NCBI RefSeq assembly: GCF_003611585.1 | Contig: NZ_RAVW01000031.1 | Coordinates: 1 to 39,788, forward strand | DNA: 39,788 nucleotides | Reading direction: 5' to 3' | Origin: Corallococcus exercitus | GTDB taxonomy: Bacteria > Myxococcota > Myxococcia > Myxococcales > Myxococcaceae | Part shown: positions 14,490-23,877 of the stretch, one piece after another | Layout of the letters: every line of letters begins with the position of its first letter | Position numbering within the stretch: the first letter of the stretch is position 1 | Made by a program: the position numbers and the translations under genes | Notes under the pieces: generated by a model | Databases searched by the model: none | What the model was told of the DNA's origin: nothing | What the model saw: only the letters and a program-made list of their open reading frames with translations

Positions 14490-14987
14490 ATGTCTCAAGA
14501 CGACTTCCAGCGCACCCCTTGCAACTGCCTGGCGCTGCGGCAGGCCAGCCGCCACGTCACGCAGTTCTATGATCAGGTGCTTGCCCCCAGCGGCCTCCGG
14601 ACGACGCAGTACTCCATCCTCCACTTCGTCCAGACGCGGGGCCCGCTGACCGTGAACGCGCTGGCGGAGCAGCTCGTCATGGACCCGTCCACGCTCACCC
14701 ACAACCTCCGGCCGCTCTTGAAGGACGGCTTCGTGGTGCTGGAGATCGGGCGCACCGACCGGCGCCAGCGCGCCGTCGCCATCACCGCGGAAGGGCAGGC
14801 CGTCTACCGCAAGGCCCGGCCCCTCTGGCTCCGTGCCCAGGCCGACTTCGAGCGCGCGGTGGGCGACACCCAGGCCTCCGCGTTGCGCGACCTGCTGGCC
14901 GCCGTCGCGCGAGCCTCGCTGGGCGGAGCCGAAGCCGCGACGGAAGTCCCTGCCGCTCCCAGGGCCCCCTCCCGTCGCCGCCGCTGA
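14490..14987 (+). CDS. MarR-family transcriptional regulator
   Basis: The 165-residue protein is a MarR-type winged helix: N-terminal dimerisation helix (CNCLALRQASRHVTQFYDQV), QYSILHFVQTRGPLTVNAL, recognition helix MDPSTLTHNLRPLLKDGFV, and wing EIGRTDRRQRAVAITAEG. The Cys-x-Cys near the start (Cys11, Cys13) could be redox or metal sensing, which is speculative. The C-terminal 20 residues are Ala/Pro/Arg-rich. ATG 14490 was chosen because upstream frame-open sequence lacks family character and a TATACT -10 lies 11 bases before it. The gene follows a dehydrogenase remnant and converges on the S9 peptidase gene, whose stop is 12 bp away. Its targets are unknown. Confidence 0.9.
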   Translation: MSQDDFQRTPCNCLALRQASRHVTQFYDQVLAPSGLRTTQYSILHFVQTRGPLTVNALAEQLVMDPSTLTHNLRPLLKDGFVVLEIGRTDRRQRAVAITAEGQAVYRKARPLWLRAQADFERAVGDTQASALRDLLAAVARASLGGAEAATEVPAAPRAPSRRRR

Positions 14988-14999
14988 GCGCTCAGGCCC

Positions 15000-16973
<1,974 letters not shown>

Positions 16974-17119
16974 GGGGCCTCCGGAATCGGCGGACAGGGG
17001 GACTCTGGGCCAGCCCCCGCCGGGTTCAACAGGGGGGTGGCGACAAACCTGACATAAGGCTGTCACGGCCAGAGGCGACATTGATTGCGTTCCCACAACG
17101 CGGCACCGGAGAAATCGCC

Positions 17120-17572
17120 ATGACCCAGACCGACACCCAGCTGAAGCCCCCTGCCCAGCGCGGCCTGTACACCTACGCGGGCGGCTGCCTGTGTGGCGCC
17201 GTGCGTTACGAGGCCACCGTGGACCTGGCGGGCGTGAGCCGCTGCAACTGCACCATCTGCATGAAGTACGGCTATGGCGGCGGCGCGGGGATGAAGCCGG
17301 ACGCCTTCCGCCTCCTGAAGGGCCAGGAGGTCCTCAAGAAGTACGGGCGCGACGGCAGCCCCAACACCCGCAGCTTCTGCTCGAACTGCGGCGTCGTGTG
17401 CTTCGGTGACGGCGACGTCCCGGAGCTGGGCGGGAAGTTCGTCTCCATCTACGTCAACACGCTGGATGACGTGGACCCGTCGCTGCTCACCTTCGGGTAC
17501 TGGGACGGCCGGCACGACAACTGGGCGGCCGGGATGCGCCCCACGCCGTGGCCCTTCCAGGCCACGGCCTGA
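17120..17572 (+). CDS. GFA-family (Gfa/CENP-V fold) zinc protein
   Basis: The 150-residue product has the GFA zinc-binding pattern: GGCLCGAVRYE, then CNCTICMKYG, then FCSNCG. These cysteines hold the structural and possibly catalytic zinc of glutathione-dependent formaldehyde-activating-like proteins. Family members are often annotated as carbon-sulfur lyases, but few have a proven activity. The C-terminal strand DPSLLTFGYWDGRHDNWAAG is also typical. A GGAGAA ribosome site lies 7 bases before ATG 17120. The gene is divergent from the S9 peptidase and convergent with the flavoprotein gene (3 bp between stops). Confidence 0.9.
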   Translation: MTQTDTQLKPPAQRGLYTYAGGCLCGAVRYEATVDLAGVSRCNCTICMKYGYGGGAGMKPDAFRLLKGQEVLKKYGRDGSPNTRSFCSNCGVVCFGDGDVPELGGKFVSIYVNTLDDVDPSLLTFGYWDGRHDNWAAGMRPTPWPFQATA

Positions 17573-17575
17573 GGC

Positions 17576-19231
17576 CTACACACTTCCCGCCGCGGCCCGG
17601 CCCGCGGCGCGGCCGGAGAAGATGCAGCCGCCCAGGAACGTGCCTTCCAGGGCGCGGTAGCCGTGGACGCCACCGCCTCCGAAGCCGGCCACCTCGCCCG
17701 CCGCATAGAGCCCCGGGATGGTCTGTCCCCGGGCATTGAAGACGCGGCCATGGAGGTCGGTCTCGAAGCCGCCCAGCGTCTTGCGCGTGAGGATGTTCAG
17801 CTTCACGCCGATGAGGGGCCCTGCCTTGGGGTCCAGGATGCGGTGGAGCTTCGCGGTGCGCACCAGCTTGTCACCCCGGTAGTTGCGCGCCTGCCGGATG
17901 GCGGCCAGCTGCAGGTCCTTGCTGAAGGGGTTGTCCAGCTGCATGTCGCGCGCCTTCACCTCGCGCTCCACCGTGGCGAAGTCCAGCAGCGGGGTTTCCG
18001 TCTTCGCGTTCATCCCGGCGACCAGGTCGCGCAGGTTGTCGGAGACGACGAAGTCCTCGCCCTTCTCCTTGAAGGCCTCCACCGGGCCCATGGCCTTCTT
18101 GCCCACGGCGCGGTTGAGCACGCCCAGCCAGTCCTTGCCGGTGAGGTCCGGGTTCTGCTCCGAGCCGGAGAGCGCGAACTCCTTCTTGATGATCCACTGG
18201 TTGAGGATGAACCAGGTATGCTCGTGGCCCGTCTTCGCGATGTGCTCCAGCGTGCCCAGCGTGTCGAAGCCGGGGAACAGCGGCGGCGGCAGGCGCTTGC
18301 CGGTGGCGTCCAGCCACAGCGAGCTGGGGCCCGGCAGGATGCGGATGCCGTGGCGGGGCCAGATGGGGTTCCAGTTCCGCAGGCCTTCCGTGTAGTGCCA
18401 CATGCGGTCGCGGTTGATGAGGCGGCCGCCCACCGCTTCCGTGATGGCGATCATCCGGCCATCCACGTGGTCGGGGACGCCTTGAATCATGAACTTCGGC
18501 GCGGGGCCCATGCGCTGGGGCCATGCCTTGCGCACGAGCTCGTGGTTGCCGCCGATGCCGCCGGACGTGACGATGACCGCGCTCGCGCGCAATTCGAAGT
18601 CGCCCACCGTCACGCGAGAGCTGCTGGCGCCGCGCGGAACCTCCGTGGGCTCCAGCCGCATGCCGCGCACGCCCACCACCGCGCCGTTCTGCGTGAGCAG
18701 CTCATCCACGCGGTGGCGGAAGTGGAAGGTGAGCTTGCCCGCCGCTTCGGCCGCCTTGGCCCGGCGCACGAAGGGCTCCAGCACGCCGGGGCCGGTGCCC
18801 CAGGTGACGTGGAAGCGGGGGACGGAGTTGCCGTGGCCCACGGCGCCGTAGCCGCCGCGCTCCGCCCAGCCCACGACGGGGAACCAGCTCATGCCCTGCT
18901 GGACGAGCCAGGGGCGCATCTCGCCCGCGGCGAAGGCGACGAAGGCCTCCGCCCACTGGCGCGGCCAGTGGTCCTCCTCGCGGTCGAAGCCCGCGGTGCC
19001 CATCCAGTCCTCCAGCGCCAGCGCGTGGGAGTCCTTGATGCCCATGCGCCGCTGCTCGGGCGAGTCCACGAGGAACAGGCCGCCGAACGACCAGAACGCC
19101 TGGCCGCCCAGGTTCTGCGGACCCTCCTGGTCCACCACGGCGACGCGCTTGCCCGCGTCCGCGAGCTCCGTCGCGGCGACGAGTCCGGCGAGCCCTCCGC
19201 CGACGACGATGACATCCACTTCCTGTCCCAT
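17576..19231 (-). CDS. FAD-dependent dehydrogenase (fumarate reductase/3-ketosteroid dehydrogenase-like)
   Basis: The 551-residue protein starts with an FAD-binding Rossmann motif (DVIVVGGGLAGLVAATELAD, then VAVVDQE), followed by a GGQAFWSFGGLF loop. The C-terminal FAD contact PGLYAAGEVAGFGGGGVHGY and GTFLGGCIFSGRAAG are those of the flavoprotein superfamily holding fumarate reductase, 3-ketosteroid-delta1-dehydrogenase and KsdD-like putative FAD-binding dehydrogenases. The substrate cannot be told from sequence. ATG 19231 was chosen: GGGAGG lies 6 bases upstream and the FAD motif then falls at residues 6-20 as expected; an ATG further up adds a non-conserved extension. No signal peptide is seen. 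It is convergent with the GFA gene and divergent from the DUF1059 gene. Confidence 0.9.
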   Translation of the reverse strand: MGQEVDVIVVGGGLAGLVAATELADAGKRVAVVDQEGPQNLGGQAFWSFGGLFLVDSPEQRRMGIKDSHALALEDWMGTAGFDREEDHWPRQWAEAFVAFAAGEMRPWLVQQGMSWFPVVGWAERGGYGAVGHGNSVPRFHVTWGTGPGVLEPFVRRAKAAEAAGKLTFHFRHRVDELLTQNGAVVGVRGMRLEPTEVPRGASSSRVTVGDFELRASAVIVTSGGIGGNHELVRKAWPQRMGPAPKFMIQGVPDHVDGRMIAITEAVGGRLINRDRMWHYTEGLRNWNPIWPRHGIRILPGPSSLWLDATGKRLPPPLFPGFDTLGTLEHIAKTGHEHTWFILNQWIIKKEFALSGSEQNPDLTGKDWLGVLNRAVGKKAMGPVEAFKEKGEDFVVSDNLRDLVAGMNAKTETPLLDFATVEREVKARDMQLDNPFSKDLQLAAIRQARNYRGDKLVRTAKLHRILDPKAGPLIGVKLNILTRKTLGGFETDLHGRVFNARGQTIPGLYAAGEVAGFGGGGVHGYRALEGTFLGGCIFSGRAAGRAAAGSV

Positions 19232-19332
19232 GCCGTGCCTCCCGGTCGCACCTGGCGCGCGGATGATAGCGGTTCGGGCGGATTGCGCGGGGCCCTTCAC
19301 ATGCACAACTCAAATGGGGAGGTGAATCAGCC

Positions 19333-19572
19333 ATGTCACGCAAGACGATGGATTGCCGGGAGGCTCCGAGTGAATCCAACTGCTCGCTGACCATCACCGG
19401 TGAAGAGGACGAGGTGATGCGGGCGGCCGTCGAACACGCGGTGTCCGTCCACGGCGAGAAGGATGGCCCCGAGCTGCGCGAGATGATCCGGGTCTCGCTC
19501 AAGGACGAAGGGGCGTCCGAGGGCGCCGCCATGCGGAACCCCGGGATGGACTCCAGGCCGGGCATGCAGTGA
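19333..19572 (+). CDS. DUF1059 small protein
   Basis: This 79-residue protein fits DUF1059, whose members start with a K-T-M-x-C-R motif (here SRKTMDCREA), followed by CSLTITGEEDEVMRAAVEHA and a His near VSVHGEKDGPELREMI. The family is short, cytoplasmic and of unknown function. The C-terminal 20 residues (Gly/Met/Pro-rich) appear to be a lineage-specific tail. AATGGGGAGGTGAATC before the ATG gives a good ribosome site (GGGGAGG). A long hairpin follows the stop. Confidence 0.8.
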   Translation: MSRKTMDCREAPSESNCSLTITGEEDEVMRAAVEHAVSVHGEKDGPELREMIRVSLKDEGASEGAAMRNPGMDSRPGMQ

Positions 19573-19578
19573 GCCGTC

Positions 19579-19623
19579 CTCCGAGGCGCCCGGGAGTAGG
19601 CCGGGCGTCGCGGCACTTCGGAG
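19579..19623 (+). terminator. Extended hairpin, possible terminator of the DUF1059 gene
   Basis: Outer arms CTCCGA (19579-19584) and TCGGAG (19618-19623) enclose an inner near-perfect stem, GCGCCCGG with CCGGGCGT. There is no clear T-tract. It lies between the DUF1059 stop and the methyltransferase ATG. Confidence 0.4.
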
Positions 19624-19638
19624 GGTAGACTCCCGCGC

Positions 19639-20343
19639 ATGGAGCCAGGAGCGAAGAGCCACGCGGGACCGCTGGGCCATGACGCCGCCGCCTACGCGCA
19701 GCGTCAGGAGGGGTTGTCCCCGGAGCCGCTGCGGGACGCGGCCTGGAGCGTGGCGGGGCAGCGGGCCTTCGGTGTGGTGCTCGACGTGGGCTCGGGCAGT
19801 GGCGGGTGGATCCGCCGGCTGCAGCGCAACCCTGCCGTCGAACGCATCCTCAGCACGGACATCCACGACGCGGGCGCCAGCCGCCTGCCGGGCGTGGAGT
19901 TCCAGCAGCGGGACGTGTCGCGGGACGCGCTGCCGTGGGGCGACGCTTCGGTGGACTGGGTGTTCGCCATCGAGGTGCTGGAGCACCTGGCCAACCCGCG
20001 CCACTTCGTGAAGGAGGCCTTCCGCGTGCTCAAGCCCGGAGGCCACCTTTTCTTCACCACGCCCAACAACGACAGCCTGACGGCGCGGCTGTCCTTCCTC
20101 GTCCGGGGCTACTTCCCCGCGTTCTGCGAGCAGGACTACCGGGACTCGGGGCACATCACGCCCATCACGGAGCTGGACGCGCGGCGCATGGCTGTGGAGG
20201 CGGGCTTCCAGTCCATCGACTTCGACTACCCGCTGCCCGGGCGGATTCCCCGCAGCAGCGTGTACTGGCAGCGGCTCCTGCCCGGGCTGCGCGGCCGGTG
20301 GTGGAGCGACGGGCTGTTCGCGCTGCTGACCCGGCCCCGCTGA
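19639..20343 (+). CDS. Class I SAM-dependent methyltransferase
   Basis: The 234-residue product has the class I fold motifs: motif I VVLDVGSGSGGWIRRLQ, an acidic residue after strand 2 (ILSTDIHDAG), motif II region WVFAIEVLEHLANPR (strand 4), and RVLKPGGHLFFTTPNND (motif III). A C-terminal Tyr/Trp/Arg-rich segment (PRSSVYWQRLLPGLRGRWW) resembles membrane-adjacent ends of methyltransferases acting on lipids or cell-wall sugars, but the substrate is unknown. It has its own spacing from neighbours (66 bp after DUF1059, 78 bp before tag) and could be monocistronic. Confidence 0.88.
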   Translation: MEPGAKSHAGPLGHDAAAYAQRQEGLSPEPLRDAAWSVAGQRAFGVVLDVGSGSGGWIRRLQRNPAVERILSTDIHDAGASRLPGVEFQQRDVSRDALPWGDASVDWVFAIEVLEHLANPRHFVKEAFRVLKPGGHLFFTTPNNDSLTARLSFLVRGYFPAFCEQDYRDSGHITPITELDARRMAVEAGFQSIDFDYPLPGRIPRSSVYWQRLLPGLRGRWWSDGLFALLTRPR

Positions 20344-20421
20344 AAAAGGCGTACGCTGGGACTGGCCGCCTGTTCAGGCTCCGTGGTAGCCCAGCCGCGC
20401 GACACGAGCCGGAGGGCACGG

Positions 20422-20988
20422 ATGCAACAGCGTTGCGTGTGGGCGGGGACGGATCCGCTGTACCAGACCTATCACGACGAGGAGTGGGGCGTGCCGGTGC
20501 GCGACAGCCGCGCGCTCTGGGAGATGCTGATGCTGGAGGGCTTCCAGGCGGGGCTCGCCTGGATTGTCATCCTGCGAAAGCGCGAGGCCTTCCGGAAGGC
20601 GTTCAAGGGCTTCGACCCGAAGGTGGTGGCCCGCTTCACGGAAGAAGACGTCACGCGCCTGATGGCGGACGAGGGCATCGTCCGGGCGCGCGCGAAGATT
20701 GAAGCGACCATCGGCAACGCGCGCGCGTACTTGAAGATGCAGGAGGCGGGGGAGGACTTCTCCTCGTTCGTCTGGGGCATGGCGGGCGGAAAACCCATCC
20801 GCAATGTCTGGAAGGGCCGGGGCGACGTGCCGGCGAAGACGGAGCTGTCGGAGGCGTACTCCAAGGCCTTCAAGCAGCGCGGCTTCAAGTTCGTGGGGCC
20901 GGTCATCGTCTACGCGTGGATGCAGGCCACGGGCATCGTGGACGACCACACGGTGGACTGCTTCCGGCACGGCGTGCGGCACCGCTGA
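20422..20988 (+). CDS. tag: DNA-3-methyladenine glycosylase I (Tag)
   Basis: Tag removes 3-methyladenine from alkylated DNA at the start of base excision repair. The 188-residue product has the family's near-invariant start (MQQRCVWAGTDPLYQTYHDE, then EWGVP), with the zinc ligands Cys5 and His17 and the second pair in the C-terminal DDHTVDCF. The base-recognition region LMLEGFQAGLAW is also present. ATG 20422 is supported by GGAGGG 6 bases upstream and by family length; an in-frame ATG at 20383 adds a non-conserved extension. No Ada or AlkB gene is nearby. Confidence 0.95.
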   Translation: MQQRCVWAGTDPLYQTYHDEEWGVPVRDSRALWEMLMLEGFQAGLAWIVILRKREAFRKAFKGFDPKVVARFTEEDVTRLMADEGIVRARAKIEATIGNARAYLKMQEAGEDFSSFVWGMAGGKPIRNVWKGRGDVPAKTELSEAYSKAFKQRGFKFVGPVIVYAWMQATGIVDDHTVDCFRHGVRHR

Positions 20989-21000
20989 GGCGCCCGGGGT

Positions 21001-21341
21001 TCACGGCGCCGGGCAGGAAGGCACGGCGAAGCTGGTCCAGAGCAGGGGAGCGCCCTTCTCCACCGGGACGGTGACCGCCTTGCCCAGCACCGCGGTCCGG
21101 TCCGGGCCCAGGACCCAGGCGGTCGTGAGGAACTGCCTGGGAATGCCCGTCTCCATGAGGTCCACGGCCGTCAGCACATGGCCTGGTGAGAGACATCGTG
21201 CGTGAGCAGGAGCGCGGGCTCGAGCCTCCAGGTCTGGTCGACCTTCGCCAGATACTTGCGAGTCATGACCGCGCCGAACGTCCCGGCGCCCAGGAGGCTG
21301 ACGAAGAGGCCCACGCCGATTCCTCGAATGAAGGGGCTCAT
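21001..21341 (-). pseudogene. SAF/CpaB-like membrane protein, frameshifted copy
   Basis: Translation from ATG 21341 gives MSPFIRGIGVGLFVSLLGAG (one membrane anchor) and then TWRLEPALLLTHDVS before running into a stop near 21171. In the next frame the protein continues as SPGHVLTAVDLMETGIPRQF, then VLGKAVTVPVEKGAPLLWTS, to a stop at 21001. Joined, it aligns with the upstream paralogue (VRVLVVSKDLRPGDILDSQS). The shift is explained by an extra GA within GAGAGA at 21188-21193: removing two bases restores 112 codons. The gene starts inside the upstream stop codon (ATGA overlap). It is either a recent pseudogene or a sequence error. Confidence 0.75.
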
Positions 21342-21769
21342 GGCGTCTGGGCTCCCGACAGCCGCTCGCGAATCGCTTCCACGGAAGCGTCGGTCCGGGA
21401 GGGGGCGGAGCGCTCCCGGAGCTGCTGGTCGCACTCATCGGTGGGGGGCAGCGCCGTCGTGAGCAGCGGGTCCCCTGCCTTGAGGGGCACCGCGACGGTG
21501 TGGGTGAGCACATGCTTCGCGGACTCCGGCCGCAAGACCGAGGCCGTGGCCAGCCGGCTCGGCACGGAGCGGATCGCGAGGCTCTGGCTGTCCAGGATGT
21601 CTCCTGGACGCAGGTCCTTGCTCACGACGAGGACCCGCACCAGGTCCCAACCGGCGCGAGCTTGATCCTCGTCGTGTTTGACCTTGGCGTACGCGAGGAC
21701 TCCCGCGAGCACGACAAAGACAGGCACTCCGATGCCGGCCCCCACGAAGAACCCCTCAATGAATTTCAT
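21338..21769 (-). CDS. SAF-domain (CpaB-like) single-pass membrane protein
   Basis: The 143-residue protein has an N-terminal membrane segment (residues about 8-27, VGAGIGVPVFVVLAGVLAYA) and a SAF-type beta-clip domain at about 45-108. The latter is shown by VRVLVVSKDLRPGDILDSQS, then SVLRPESAKHVLTHTVAVPL, then KAGDPLLTTAL, the pattern seen in CpaB/FlgA-like proteins of pilus and flagellar assembly. A polar tail follows. No pilus genes are nearby, so the role is unknown. A frameshifted tandem paralogue overlaps its stop codon. A 15-bp palindrome (CAATGAATTTCATTG, 21757-21771) covers the start codon. Confidence 0.75.
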   Translation of the reverse strand: MKFIEGFFVGAGIGVPVFVVLAGVLAYAKVKHDEDQARAGWDLVRVLVVSKDLRPGDILDSQSLAIRSVPSRLATASVLRPESAKHVLTHTVAVPLKAGDPLLTTALPPTDECDQQLRERSAPSRTDASVEAIRERLSGAQTP

Positions 21770-21876
21770 TGCTTCATGCTAGCGCAATCGCCCAATTCAT
21801 TGCAGCCCACGCCACAAAGGCCTGCTTCCGTCGTGGCGGTGGACCCGGACCGCCGGGTGCTGGTTTAACGGAACGC

Positions 21877-23337
21877 ATGCGCCTGGCCCTCTTCGTCGCG
21901 GTGCTCCTGCTCTCGTGGAGGGCCGGGGCTGAACCGGCTCCCGCGGTCCCCCGCTTCGAGCCAGGCCCCTGCGCCGTGGAGGTCGCCGCCACGGAGCGCA
22001 TCGACTGCGGCCTGCTGGTGGTGCCGGAGAACCGGCAGAAGGCGGACAGCCGCCCCATCCGCCTTCCCGTGACCCTCTTCCGCAGCCGCGCCGCGAAGCC
22101 GCTGGCGGATCCGGTGCTGTTCATGCCCGGGGGCCCGGGCCTCAGCGCGGTCGAGCACATGACCTCCGGCAAGAACAACAAGCTCCTGGACGAGCGCGAC
22201 TACATCGTCCTGGAGCAGCGCGGCGCGAAGTTCGCGCAGCCGTCGCTCCAGTGCCCGGAGATCACGAAGCTCAAGGGCGAGGTGGCCGCGGGCCGGCTGC
22301 GCGGGCCGGCGGCGACCACCGCGCTGACGCAGGCGGCGGGACGCTGCCGGGCGACGCTGGCCGCGTCGGGCGTGGACCTGGACGGCTACACCAGCGAGGC
22401 CGCCGCGGATGACATCGAGGACTTGCGCAAGGTGCTCGGCGTGGCGCGGTGGAACCTCTACGGCGTGTCGTACAGCACGCGGCTGATGTTGACCGTGCTG
22501 CGGCGGCATCCCGAAGGCGTCCGGAGCCTCGTGCTGGATTCGGTGCTGCCGCCGGAGGTGAACTTCGATGAGGTCTCCGCGACGAACGTGCTGCGGGTCC
22601 TGAACCAGGTGTTCGACGGGTGCGCGGTGGACCGCGAGTGCGGCGCCAGGTATCCCGACCTGCGCGCCCGCTTCGCGACGCTGGTGGCCGACGCGGACCG
22701 CCGCCCCTTGAAGCTGTTCATCCGGGCGGCTGGCGCACCGGCGGAGGTCCGGGGCGCGCAGGTGGTGGAGGCCGTCTACTCCGCGATGCACGAACCCGTG
22801 CAGATCCCCCTCATCCCCAAACTCATCGTGGACGCCTCCGAGGGGCGCTTCGAGGCCCTGCGCGGGCTCATCAGCGGCAACCAGGGGCCTTCGGCCATGG
22901 CCTGGGGCATGCGCTATTCCGTCTGGTGCGCCGAGGAGATGCCGTTCGAGGACGCGGGGCGCATCGCCGCGCAGCTCGCGCCCGCCCTGGGCCTGGGCGG
23001 AGTGAATGAGGGGACGGCTTCACCGCAGGAGTGCCGCGCGTGGAACGTCACCGCCGCGCCCGCCGTGGAGAACGAGCCGGTGAAGAGCGACGTGCCGGCG
23101 CTCGTCTTCGCGGGCGAGTTCGACCCGGACACGCCTCCGGAGTGGGGCCACCGGCTGCTCGATTCGATGCCCAACGCGTACCCCGTCGACATGCGGGGCC
23201 GCAGCCACGCGGCCTCCTTCAACACGTGCGGCGTGAGCATCGTGCAGGCCTTCCTCCAGGACCCCTCGCATCCGCCCGCCGTTGACTGCGCGCTCAAGCG
23301 GCGCGGCGCTGACTTTTCCCTGAGCGTGCGGCACTGA
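21877..23337 (+). CDS. Secreted alpha/beta hydrolase, TAP-like peptidase family
   Basis: The 486-residue product has a signal peptide (MRLALFVAVLLLSWRAGAEP) and the layout of the tripeptidyl-aminopeptidase-like (SlpD/SlpE, Streptomyces TAP) hydrolases: N-terminal VEVAATERIDCGLLVVPENR, oxyanion loop FMPGGPGLS, VLEQRGAKFAQPSLQC, nucleophile Ser198 in YGVSYSTRL, acid Asp in FAGEFDPDTPPEWG and His in GRSHAAS near the C-terminus. The nucleophile elbow reads G-V-S-Y-S where the family usually has G-x-S-x-G. Cys residues probably form disulfides. ATG 21877 was chosen as it puts the signal peptide first; an in-frame ATG at 21769 gives an unlikely extension. Substrate is probably short peptides. Confidence 0.88.
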   Translation: MRLALFVAVLLLSWRAGAEPAPAVPRFEPGPCAVEVAATERIDCGLLVVPENRQKADSRPIRLPVTLFRSRAAKPLADPVLFMPGGPGLSAVEHMTSGKNNKLLDERDYIVLEQRGAKFAQPSLQCPEITKLKGEVAAGRLRGPAATTALTQAAGRCRATLAASGVDLDGYTSEAAADDIEDLRKVLGVARWNLYGVSYSTRLMLTVLRRHPEGVRSLVLDSVLPPEVNFDEVSATNVLRVLNQVFDGCAVDRECGARYPDLRARFATLVADADRRPLKLFIRAAGAPAEVRGAQVVEAVYSAMHEPVQIPLIPKLIVDASEGRFEALRGLISGNQGPSAMAWGMRYSVWCAEEMPFEDAGRIAAQLAPALGLGGVNEGTASPQECRAWNVTAAPAVENEPVKSDVPALVFAGEFDPDTPPEWGHRLLDSMPNAYPVDMRGRSHAASFNTCGVSIVQAFLQDPSHPPAVDCALKRRGADFSLSVRH

Positions 23338-23394
23338 GCTCGGGCACGCTTCACGCAGTGGGCGGAACCGACGAGACACCCAGGAGACACGGCA

Positions 23395-23781
23395 ATGCGG
23401 ATCACTGTGACGAGCGTGATGGTGGACGACCAGTCCAAGGCCCTGAAGTTCTACACGGAGGTCCTGGGCTTCGTGCTCAAGGTGGACGTCCCGATGGGCG
23501 GCGAACACCGGTGGCTGACCGTCGTCTCGCCGGACGCGCAGGAGGGCACGCAGCTCTTGCTGGAGCCCCTGGGCTTCGCTCCCGCGCGCGTGTACCAGAA
23601 GGCGCTGTTCGACGCGGGCATCCCGGCGGCGTCGTTCGGCGTGGATGACTGCAAGGCGGAATATGAGCGCCTGGTGAAACACGGCGTGGTGTTTCGCACC
23701 CAGCCCACGGTGATGGGCCCCGTCACCGTCGCCATGTTCGAGGACACCTGCGGCAATCTCATCCAGATGGCCCAGGTGTAG
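23395..23781 (+). CDS. VOC-superfamily (glyoxalase-like) protein
   Basis: The 128-residue product shows two beta-alpha-beta-beta-beta modules of the VOC superfamily. Module 1 has VTSVMVDDQSKALKFYTEVL and GFVLKVDVPMGGEHRWLTVV. Module 2 has FGVDDCKAEYERLVKHGVVF and AMFEDTCGNLIQMAQV. Metal ligands fit His in GGEHRW and Glu in MFEDTCGN. Members include glyoxalases, dioxygenases and resistance proteins; the substrate is not evident. CAGGAGACACGGCA before the ATG gives a good ribosome site. The gene may be co-transcribed with the hydrolase 57 bp upstream. Confidence 0.9.
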   Translation: MRITVTSVMVDDQSKALKFYTEVLGFVLKVDVPMGGEHRWLTVVSPDAQEGTQLLLEPLGFAPARVYQKALFDAGIPAASFGVDDCKAEYERLVKHGVVFRTQPTVMGPVTVAMFEDTCGNLIQMAQV

Positions 23782-23823
23782 CCGCCCCGGCTATCGGCCG
23801 GTCGTCGTATGTCACCCCATGTC

Positions 23824-23847
23824 GGACACGGGCTATACCCTGTGTCC
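23824..23847. promoter_or_regulatory. Palindrome around a candidate -10 upstream of the double-zincin gene
   Basis: GGACACGGG-CTATA-CCCTGTGTCC is an inverted repeat with one bulged base, centred on TATACC (23834-23839), a plausible -10. It lies 30 bp before the ATG of the next gene. It could be a repressor site or an mRNA hairpin; no cognate regulator is encoded beside it. Confidence 0.4.
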
Positions 23848-23877
23848 TGTCAGTTCATGCTTCACGAGGGGGATGTG

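Noticed and set aside
16974-17096. Upstream ATG for the S9 peptidase
   Set aside because: It would bury the signal peptide at residue 42 and adds a Pro/Gly-rich non-conserved stretch.
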